Below are positions 1-5,210 of a stretch of 5,210 nt of DNA, one piece after another. A model generated the notes under the pieces. It saw nothing but the letters and a program-made list of their open reading frames with translations. It ran no database searches and was not told the origin of the DNA. Position 1 is the first letter of the stretch. Every line of letters starts with the position of its first letter. Source of the DNA: Candidatus Kapaibacterium sp. (lineage in GTDB: Bacteria; Bacteroidota; Ignavibacteria; Kapaibacteriales; UBA2268). The DNA is taken from contig CALHRB010000202.1 in NCBI GenBank assembly GCA_938038165.1, positions 1 to 5,210 on the forward strand, read 5' to 3'. The position numbers were made by a program, and so were the translations under genes.

Positions 1-77
1 ATAATGAATTGTTACAACAAACGTTTTTCAAAGTTAACTTTATTTTTGATGATGTTTTAATTAATTAATTGTAAATT

Positions 78-81
78 GGAG
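78..81 (+). promoter_or_regulatory. Ribosome binding site of the Fn3-repeat gene
   Basis: GGAG lies five bases before the ATG at 87, inside TTGGAGCGTTTATG. It supports that start, and the signal peptide begins directly at this codon. The spacer and context closely resemble those of the next gene. Confidence 0.6.
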
Positions 82-86
82 CGTTT

Positions 87-2708
87 ATGGCATTCTTCAA
101 ACAAGTTTTAATTCTTTTTTTTGTATTATTTGCTTATTTAGCACAAAATTTATTTTCTCAAAGTCCACCAACCTTATTAACACCTGAAAATAATTCAACA
201 TGCGTTCCATTAAGTGTTGAATTCACATGGACTGATGTTTCTGCGGCTTATAAAATAGAAGTTTCACTTAATTCTGATATGTCCAATCCTTTTATTAGTC
301 AAATAACAGGAAACGATACAAAATACGATGCTACATTCACAAATTATAATACAACATATTATTGGCAGGTAACTGCTGTTTTTCCCGGTTTACCGCCAAC
401 TGAAAGACCATCTGCAATCTGGACTTTCAGGACAAAGCCTTTTCCTCCAACACTCAGCTCCCCAAATAATAATCAAACTTGTTTGGCTAAGAAAGTAAAT
501 TTTGCGTGGGGTGCTGTAACAGGGGCATCAAAATATAGATTACAAATTTCATTGAGCAACGATTTCTCAACTACAGTTTATGATCAGGATACAATCACTC
601 AACTTAATGCAACTGTAGTAGTTCCAAATTATAATACGGTTTACTACTGGCGGGTTAGAGCAAATGAACCTTGCGAAACCGATTATTCTCAAGCAAGAAC
701 ATTTTCGACATCAAAACAACCACCAACCCTTGTGTCTCCGGCTAATGGATCTTCCTTTGTGGCATTGAGAGCCCGTTTAGACTGGACGGTAACTGATAAT
801 CCAATTGGCTTTGCATTGCAGGTTTCGACGGATTCATTGTTTTCTGTGCTCATCGCTGAACAGTACACTACAAGTAGATTTGACTCCGTAAACCTGGGTT
901 CATCAAATACCGCATATTGGTGGAGAGTGAAGGCAATTTATTCAGATTGTGAAACAGAATATTCTAATCCATGGAAATTTATAACACTTTATAACGGACC
1001 AACTCTTAAACACCCTGCAAACGATACAAGCTGTGCCCCTCTTAACCTTAACCTTGTCTGGGATGCTGTTGAAGGAGCTTCTGCTTATCGTGTACAAGTT
1101 TCAGAAAAAGAAGATATGACTGCTTTGATTATAAATAAGCATCCTGTGAATGCAACTAATACTACGATAACACTGCCCAAGGGACTTACGAAGTATTATT
1201 GGAGAGTCAGGGCTGAAGATAACAATAACACAGGTGCATGGTCTGATTCATCAGTATTTACAACAAATGTTGAAATAGCCAAAAAACTTTATCCACCAAA
1301 CGGAACTGAGAAGCTACCTATCTCCATTACTCTAAAATGGCAAAAGTTAGAACAAGGAACTTACTATTTGATTCAGGTTGCAAAAGACCCTGATTTCAAA
1401 AATATTGAAGTTGACCAAAAAATTCAGGATATTGACACATTAAAAATCAAATTAAAGCAGTTTTTCGCAACTTACTACTGGCGTATTTCAACTCAGTATT
1501 TGACATGTAAAAATCCCTGGTCTGATGTTTGGACTTTTAGCACTGTTGTTTTGCCTCCTAATCTGACTTATCCGACGAACAATGCTACAAAATTGCCAAC
1601 AAATATAACATTCACATGGGATAAGCCCGATGGAGCTGTTTCTTATAATTTTCAATTATCCACCGATCCTAATTTTGGAACTTTAGTCCATGGTAGGAAC
1701 GGACTACCACTGAATGAGATAAATGTTCAGGCTGACAAATTAACACCCAGCACTACTTTCTACTGGCGTGTTAGTGCCACAAACCCAGATGGAACAAGTG
1801 ACTGGTCGAATACATATAAATTCACAACTGGTGCAAAGTTATTGAATCAACCAACACTAATTTCTCCTAAAAATTTATCAACAAATTTACCTTTTGATGT
1901 TTTGCTCGAATGGTCTGAAGTCGAAACAGCAAGTCAATATCATCTTCAAGTGGCCGACAACTCACAATTTATTAAACCGATAGTAAATATTGATAACATA
2001 CCAAATAATTCTTACGAATTGATGGATTTGAGAAGTTCAACTGAATATTATTGGCGGGTCTTAGCTTTGAATGATAGTAGCCAAAGCTATTGGTCTGAGG
2101 TTTGGAGATTTACTACTGTTGTTCAGTCTCCGTCCGAACCAGTTTCTAAATTAAAACCAGAAGAAAATGCTGTTAATATTTCAGTTGATTTATCTTTTAC
2201 GTGGTTACCCTTGAACAGGGCAACAAACTATGAATTTCAGCTTTCAACCTCTCCAAACTTTTTGATTGGGGATTTGATTGTTCATGACTCGACTTTGACG
2301 TCAACTTCAAAATATGTTACAGGATTGAAACACTCTAAAACATACTATTGGAGGGTTCTGGGCAAAAACGAAGGGGGTAAAGGTCCTTGGTCTGACTTCT
2401 GGAAATTTACAACTGAAAGTGTTAATTCAACTGACGAATCAAAAGAAAATTCATTCAATTTAAGCATTCAACCAAACCCAGCTACAAATATTGCCAATTT
2501 ACAATTTTATCTGCCCGAGTCTGCTTATCTTGAAGTTAGTCTTTATGACTTAATGGGGCGTAAATTAAAAATTTTAGCTCAGGGCTTATATTCTGAAGGT
2601 TTAAACCAAATTGAGTTATCGGTTACAACGCTCGAGAACGGACTATACTTTATAGAAATTTCAAGTAAAGACATATTTATGAGGGGAAAATTATATATTT
2701 TGAAATAA
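87..2708 (+). CDS. Secreted multi-repeat Fn3-like protein with T9SS type A sorting domain
   Basis: Seen: an 873-residue protein. Residues 1-25 form a signal peptide (hydrophobic VLILFFVLFAYLA, then NLFSQ). Eight tandem domains of 92-100 residues follow, at about 26-118, 119-211, 212-303, 304-397, 398-489, 490-586, 587-680 and 681-780. Each opens with a PPTLxxPxNxS-like strand, has a central W and a LQVS-like strand, carries a YYWRV strand, and closes with a W.F.T motif. Residues 781-873 are a complete T9SS type A tail: QPNPATN, YDLMGRKL, ENGLYFIEI and terminal KLYILK. Known: such tails direct export through T9SS and are cleaved as cargo is released or anchored at the surface. Inference: a surface or extracellular adhesion, binding or scaffold protein; no catalytic domain is visible. 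The ATG at 87 is supported by GGAG five bases upstream. A strong terminator follows, so the gene probably ends its transcript. Ligand unknown. Confidence 0.9.
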   Translation: MAFFKQVLILFFVLFAYLAQNLFSQSPPTLLTPENNSTCVPLSVEFTWTDVSAAYKIEVSLNSDMSNPFISQITGNDTKYDATFTNYNTTYYWQVTAVFPGLPPTERPSAIWTFRTKPFPPTLSSPNNNQTCLAKKVNFAWGAVTGASKYRLQISLSNDFSTTVYDQDTITQLNATVVVPNYNTVYYWRVRANEPCETDYSQARTFSTSKQPPTLVSPANGSSFVALRARLDWTVTDNPIGFALQVSTDSLFSVLIAEQYTTSRFDSVNLGSSNTAYWWRVKAIYSDCETEYSNPWKFITLYNGPTLKHPANDTSCAPLNLNLVWDAVEGASAYRVQVSEKEDMTALIINKHPVNATNTTITLPKGLTKYYWRVRAEDNNNTGAWSDSSVFTTNVEIAKKLYPPNGTEKLPISITLKWQKLEQGTYYLIQVAKDPDFKNIEVDQKIQDIDTLKIKLKQFFATYYWRISTQYLTCKNPWSDVWTFSTVVLPPNLTYPTNNATKLPTNITFTWDKPDGAVSYNFQLSTDPNFGTLVHGRNGLPLNEINVQADKLTPSTTFYWRVSATNPDGTSDWSNTYKFTTGAKLLNQPTLISPKNLSTNLPFDVLLEWSEVETASQYHLQVADNSQFIKPIVNIDNIPNNSYELMDLRSSTEYYWRVLALNDSSQSYWSEVWRFTTVVQSPSEPVSKLKPEENAVNISVDLSFTWLPLNRATNYEFQLSTSPNFLIGDLIVHDSTLTSTSKYVTGLKHSKTYYWRVLGKNEGGKGPWSDFWKFTTESVNSTDESKENSFNLSIQPNPATNIANLQFYLPESAYLEVSLYDLMGRKLKILAQGLYSEGLNQIELSVTTLENGLYFIEISSKDIFMRGKLYILK
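162..2426 (+). repeat. Eight tandem Fn3-like protein repeats (~93 residues each)
   Basis: The repeats are visible in the protein rather than as DNA identity. The phased hallmark is the YYWRV strand near residue 67-76 of each unit, seen as YYWQV, YYWRV, YWWRV, YYWRV, YYWRI, FYWRV, YYWRV and YYWRV. A second hallmark is the closing W(S/T/K)F.T strand. Repeats 1-5 hold all six cysteines of the protein; repeats 6-8 have none. The units have diverged strongly, so this is an old array, not a recent expansion. The fold assignment to fibronectin type III rests on strand pattern and length, not on a profile search. Confidence 0.8.
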
Positions 2709-2730
2709 GATTATTATAAAATCTTTTAAT

Positions 2731-2758
2731 AGGGGGTGGTTCTACCCCCTTTTTTTTT
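2731..2758 (+). terminator. Rho-independent terminator after the Fn3-repeat gene
   Basis: A perfect 7-bp stem AGGGGGT (2731-2737) / ACCCCCT (2744-2750) encloses the loop GGTTCT and runs straight into about nine T residues (2750-2758). The G+C-rich stem stands out in this AT-rich DNA. There is no matching A-run on the left side, so it acts on + strand transcripts only. A weaker AT hairpin (AAGATT at 2707-2712 with AATCTT at 2720-2725) lies just before it, overlapping the stop codon. The following gene therefore probably needs its own promoter. Confidence 0.92.
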
Positions 2759-2814
2759 ATATTTAGTAACATAAACTGCGTAAAATCATTACTAACTAAA
2801 GTATAATCATTTTT

Positions 2815-2818
2815 GAGG
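2815..2818 (+). promoter_or_regulatory. Ribosome binding site fixing the SGNH-like gene start
   Basis: GAGG lies five bases upstream of the ATG at 2824. An upstream in-frame GTG at 2818 overlaps this motif and would leave it without a binding site, so the ATG at 2824 is the better start. The sequence TTGAGGTGTTTATG matches the first gene's TTGGAGCGTTTATG at 11 of 14 positions. Confidence 0.6.
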
Positions 2819-2823
2819 TGTTT

Positions 2824-3903
2824 ATGAAAATTGTCTTTTACTATCTTGTTTTTATGCTATTTATTGTTTCAATGATTTATTCAAAGCCAATAATTATTGA
2901 TCATAACGCTATTCAGAAATTTGAATCAATTCCTGAAGTAGTTCTGCCTGATTTAGCAAAGCTGAGAGTTATGTTTCGTCATGCTTCTGTAGGAACAACA
3001 ATTAATAATGCATTGGATTGCTTGCAAGGGACAAGGAATTTTCCAGCTGAATGCAAGAACTATCCTCAATATAAGTATGACCGTAGAAATATTAAATGTC
3101 AGGCTCGTGGAAATTCAGGTTGGTATGGAAAAGTTGATGATTTTGTTGCCGAAGTGGAAAATCAATTGAATGATTTTGACATTTTTTCCTTCAAATATTG
3201 CTATCTTGATGGATTGGATGGATTGCAGGAACCATGTGGGGCGGACTTTAAGTCAATTCATAAAGCCTGGGATTATTTACGGGAAAAAATGGAATACCTT
3301 GAAAAAAAATATTACAATAAAGTTTTTGTCTGGTGGACAATTCCTCTGACTCAAGTTGGACAGTTATGCACTGACTCTTTAAATAAGTTGATAAGAAATT
3401 ATGTGAGGTTAAACAACAAAATTTTATTCGACATTGCTGATATGCAATGCTATGATGAAGCTGGCAATTATCAAGTCAATTCTAATGGCTGGGAAATTGC
3501 TTATAAGCCATTTTGCGGAGAGCAACAACCGGGTGCTCAGGCTTGCCATCCTAACTGGACTGGCTCGATAAGAATTGCTAAGGCTTTCTGGTGGATGGTT
3601 TATCAAATAAATAAAACTGAACTTGAAATAGCAGATCAAAGCAAAGATATTGATAATCTTACAATTGTTTTAAAGTCTGATAATTCTATTAAAATTAAGT
3701 GCAATCCATCAGAAATTCATAAATCTGACATAAAAATTTATGATATGCTCGGAAAAGTAATTAAAATCAATAGTGGCAATGAATTAAAAAGTGATTTCGA
3801 TGAAATTCAAATAAATGATTTAAATTTGTCAGAGGGAGTATATTTTTTAATAATCAACTCCGCAAAAACCCCAATCAGAAAAAAATTCATTGTGCTTAAA
3901 TAA
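2824..3903 (+). CDS. Secreted SGNH-hydrolase-like protein with T9SS type A-like sorting domain
   Basis: Seen: 359 residues from the ATG at 2824. Residues 1-20 are a signal peptide (FYYLVFMLFIVSMIYS). A domain at about 45-265 carries SGNH-type blocks: FRHASVG (51-57, candidate nucleophile S55), FKYCYLD (123-129), WWTIPLT (170-176), ILFDIAD (200-206) and CHPNWTG (241-247, candidate catalytic H242), followed by IAKAFWWMV. Residues about 277-359 are a T9SS type A-like tail: CNPSE, IYDMLGKVI, LSEGVYFLII and terminal KKFIVLK. Known: SGNH enzymes are usually esterases, lipases or carbohydrate deacetylases. Inference: an exported esterase-like enzyme acting outside the cell, substrate unknown. Odd: the Asp expected three residues before the catalytic His (DxxH) is Gln239, and there are ten cysteines. 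It follows a terminator, so it is transcribed separately from the upstream gene, and it may be co-transcribed with the next one, 62 bases on. Confidence 0.8.
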   Translation: MKIVFYYLVFMLFIVSMIYSKPIIIDHNAIQKFESIPEVVLPDLAKLRVMFRHASVGTTINNALDCLQGTRNFPAECKNYPQYKYDRRNIKCQARGNSGWYGKVDDFVAEVENQLNDFDIFSFKYCYLDGLDGLQEPCGADFKSIHKAWDYLREKMEYLEKKYYNKVFVWWTIPLTQVGQLCTDSLNKLIRNYVRLNNKILFDIADMQCYDEAGNYQVNSNGWEIAYKPFCGEQQPGAQACHPNWTGSIRIAKAFWWMVYQINKTELEIADQSKDIDNLTIVLKSDNSIKIKCNPSEIHKSDIKIYDMLGKVIKINSGNELKSDFDEIQINDLNLSEGVYFLIINSAKTPIRKKFIVLK

Positions 3904-3965
3904 TTTTACTATTAATTCCTTTTTCATTATCTTTATTTCTAATTCATTTAGAAAAACAAATAATT

Positions 3966-4880
3966 ATGAATAGAGGATATTTTATTTTTTTAATATGTTA
4001 TTTGATTTTTTTTGCGAGTAATGAAGCTATTTCATATAATGATAATGAATTGAAAGCCTTTGAGGACTATGAATGTGTGGTAAGATTGAAGAATGGTGAT
4101 CTTATTACAGGTGTCATTACAGATGTGCTAAATAGCGAAACAGAGGGTGTTGGAATTAAAATATTGACAGAGCTGGGAAAAGCAACAATATACAGTAATC
4201 AAATTGCAGAAATTAGAGTCAAAGACGATTATTACCGTCATAACCATAGGGTTTTTTTGCTACCCACAGCCAATCCGATAAAGACCAATCATTTTGTAGG
4301 ATCTTTTGAGTTACTTTTTCTTTATTTTGGTGCAGGTATCTCCGATTTTTTTTCGATAACAGCCGGAAGAACGATTGTTCCTCAGATAACTTCTTCTCAA
4401 CAGATTTCACTCATAAATGCAAAATTTACTTTCCTGTCAATGGAGTTTGACTCAGTTGCAAGAATGGTTACACTCGCATTGGGGGGAAATTTAGGATTTG
4501 CAAATCACAATAATAGATTTCAGCATTTATATCTTGTTTCTACCGTAAAACTATATAAAACAGAACTGACCGGGACTGTCTTGTATAAGATTGGAAGTGA
4601 TGATTTCAATTTTATTTATTATGGCAATAATTTACAGGAACTTAAATATCCAAACGGTTCATTTGGTATTGGATTAGGAATTGATACAGAAATACCACGA
4701 ATAAAAGGACTACATTTCATTGGAGAATTATGGAATATTGATGTAGAAAGACCAACAAATACAGCATTAATGCTTGGTTTAAGGTTGTGCAATACTTCTG
4801 TTGCTGCGGATTTTGGACTTGCTCTTTTCACTCAACCCTATATATTCCCTTTTGTTTCTTTTGTTTGGACTCCTTTTTAA
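3966..4880 (+). CDS. Probable outer-membrane beta-barrel protein with N-terminal LKNGD..TG domain
   Basis: Seen: 304 residues. Residues 1-22 form a signal peptide (YFIFLICYLIFFA). Residues about 36-87 form a small beta-rich domain with VVRLKNGDLITGVI, a second strand pair and a closing ATIYSNQIAEIRV. From about 95 come alternating amphipathic strands, starting HRVFLLPTANPIKTNHFVGS and then FGAGISDFFSITAGRTIVP. The protein ends in FVWTPF; a C-terminal aromatic residue is typical of outer-membrane barrels. Family knowledge from memory: hypothetical Bacteroidota/Ignavibacteria proteins combine an 'LKDG..I.G.I' domain with an 'RF..PTA..LKKGE.YY' and 'YGITD..SIGGG' segment; this looks like a divergent member. 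The role is unknown. It could be a structural or assembly protein of the outer membrane. No Shine-Dalgarno motif precedes the ATG, yet the signal peptide begins there. It lies 62 bases after the SGNH-like gene with no convincing terminator between. Confidence 0.75.
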   Translation: MNRGYFIFLICYLIFFASNEAISYNDNELKAFEDYECVVRLKNGDLITGVITDVLNSETEGVGIKILTELGKATIYSNQIAEIRVKDDYYRHNHRVFLLPTANPIKTNHFVGSFELLFLYFGAGISDFFSITAGRTIVPQITSSQQISLINAKFTFLSMEFDSVARMVTLALGGNLGFANHNNRFQHLYLVSTVKLYKTELTGTVLYKIGSDDFNFIYYGNNLQELKYPNGSFGIGLGIDTEIPRIKGLHFIGELWNIDVERPTNTALMLGLRLCNTSVAADFGLALFTQPYIFPFVSFVWTPF

Positions 4881-4970
4881 AATTTATAAGTTAATCGTAA
4901 ATTTTAGCTAAAAACAAAAAAATAAAAGAATAATTCAGAATTTTTTTCTCTTAGCATATTTTAATAAATT

Positions 4971-4980
4971 TGAAATTTCA
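4971..4980. promoter_or_regulatory. Perfect 10-bp palindrome upstream of lpxC
   Basis: TGAAATTTCA is its own reverse complement and ends 35 bases before the lpxC TTG codon. A separate 8-bp inverted pair, ATTCAGAA (4933-4940) and TTCTGAAT (4994-5001), flanks it but is not concentric. This could be a regulator binding site. However, AT-rich intergenic DNA makes short palindromes by chance, so the call is weak. Confidence 0.2.
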
Positions 4981-5015
4981 TATTTGGTTAGTTTTCTGAA
5001 TAATTAGGTTATATA

Positions 5016-5138
5016 TTGGATAAGCAAAGAACAATCAAGAAACCTGTATCTTATTCTGGTACTGGAATACATACAGGAGAAACCACAACAATAACATTCC
5101 ACCCGGCTCCTGAAAATTATGGAAGAAAATTTGCGTAA
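5016..5138 (+). pseudogene. lpxC: lpxC 5' fragment (UDP-3-O-acyl-GlcNAc deacetylase), interrupted after 40 codons
   Basis: Seen: from TTG at 5016, the only usual start after the in-frame stop at 5001, 40 codons read DKQRTIKKPVSYSGTGIHTG and then FHPAPENYGRKFA before TAA. Known: this is the LpxC N-terminus; E. coli has KQRTLKRIV, GVGLHTG and LRPAPANTG in the same order, and the His of GIHTG falls at residue 19 in both. LpxC is a zinc deacetylase catalysing the committed step of lipid A synthesis; in many Bacteroidota it is fused to FabZ. The full protein is about 300 residues or more, so nearly all of it, including the zinc ligands, is missing. After 5135 no frame gives the expected 'RVDL.G.P.I' continuation, so a simple frameshift does not explain the stop. 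Either an insertion or an assembly join near the end of the sequence is likely. Placed 135 bases after the barrel gene. Confidence 0.8.
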
Positions 5139-5210
5139 AAAAATTAAGCATAGTTTTCCACCGCACATTTGGCAGAAGTTAAGTGATATCCGTTACACCC
5201 TGCATCGTGC
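5119..5210 (+). other. Unassigned tail with an open frame running off the window end
   Basis: From ATG at 5119, 30 codons stay open to the window edge (MEENLRKKIKHS, then HIWQKLSDIRYTLHRA). The first part overlaps lpxC in another frame. The last 60 bases hold 28 G/C (47%), clearly above the surrounding DNA. On the minus strand, two frames end here at stops at 5144-5146 and 5179-5181. That would also suit the 3' end of an incoming gene followed by an element terminus. I recognise no family in either direction, and the sequence is too short to decide. Confidence 0.25.

Noticed and set aside
41..48. TATTTTTG, a match to the Bacteroidetes -7 promoter element TAnnTTTG
   Set aside because: No TTTG or TTG lies about 19-21 bases upstream, and T-rich DNA yields such matches easily.
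3..68. Open frame ending in TAA that could be the last 21 codons of an upstream gene (NELLQQTFFKVNFIFDDVLIN)
   Set aside because: Another frame (1-60) is also open and ends in TAA, neither shows a recognisable motif, and 66 bases in AT-rich DNA are too few to call a gene tail.
2802..2807. Perfect TATAAT upstream of the SGNH-like gene
   Set aside because: No -35-like element lies about 17 bases upstream (CGTAAA there), and the predicted transcript would start at or in the ribosome binding site.
3424..3639. Minus-strand open frame of 71 codons inside the SGNH-like gene
   Set aside because: It lies antisense to a gene with clear motifs and a signal peptide and shows no domain of its own.
3936..3954. 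TTTCTAA / TTAGAAA 7-bp hairpin between the SGNH-like and barrel genes
   Set aside because: The stem is almost all A-T, and no T-run follows on the + strand, so it is not a credible terminator.
4219..4831. Two minus-strand open frames (4219-4410 and 4619-4831) inside the barrel gene
   Set aside because: Both are antisense to a well-supported coding frame and show no recognisable features.
4879..4905. AAAATTTA / TAAATTTT hairpin overlapping the stop codon of the barrel gene
   Set aside because: A purely A-T stem with an 11-base loop and no T-run after it; too weak to call a terminator.
5016..5210. lpxC disrupted by a simple one- or two-base frameshift
   Set aside because: Neither other + frame after 5135 gives anything like the conserved LpxC continuation, so a sequence junction fits better than an indel.

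Overview
This AT-rich window (roughly one third G+C by eye) most likely comes from a Gram-negative member of the Bacteroidota/Chlorobiota group, for example the Ignavibacteria/Kapabacteria branch. Two adjacent proteins end in type A C-terminal sorting domains of the type IX secretion system (T9SS), which is confined to that group. A third protein looks like an outer-membrane barrel. The right end carries the start of lpxC, a lipid A gene. The exact lineage is inference.

Layout, all genes on the + strand. A large secreted protein (87-2708) has a signal peptide, eight Fn3-like repeats and a T9SS tail. It is closed off by a strong intrinsic terminator (2731-2758). Next comes a secreted SGNH-hydrolase-like protein (2824-3903), also with a T9SS tail. 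After 62 bases follows a protein with a signal peptide, a small N-terminal 'LKNGD..TG' domain and a probable beta-barrel (3966-4880). A 135-base AT-rich gap with a 10-base palindrome leads to the first 40 codons of lpxC (5016-5138). That frame then hits a stop, and the last ~75 bases match no part of LpxC that I can recognise.

The genes share a cell-envelope theme: two T9SS cargo proteins for the cell surface or exterior, a probable outer-membrane protein, and lipid A synthesis. No mobile-element gene, CRISPR array, tRNA or rRNA was found. Two points deserve most attention. In the repeat protein, the cysteine pattern fits disulfides between neighbouring Fn3-like domains and leaves no cysteine over. 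At the right end, lpxC breaks off abruptly, by insertion or by an assembly join. I see no evidence of a new multi-gene system; the novelty is at the level of protein architecture.
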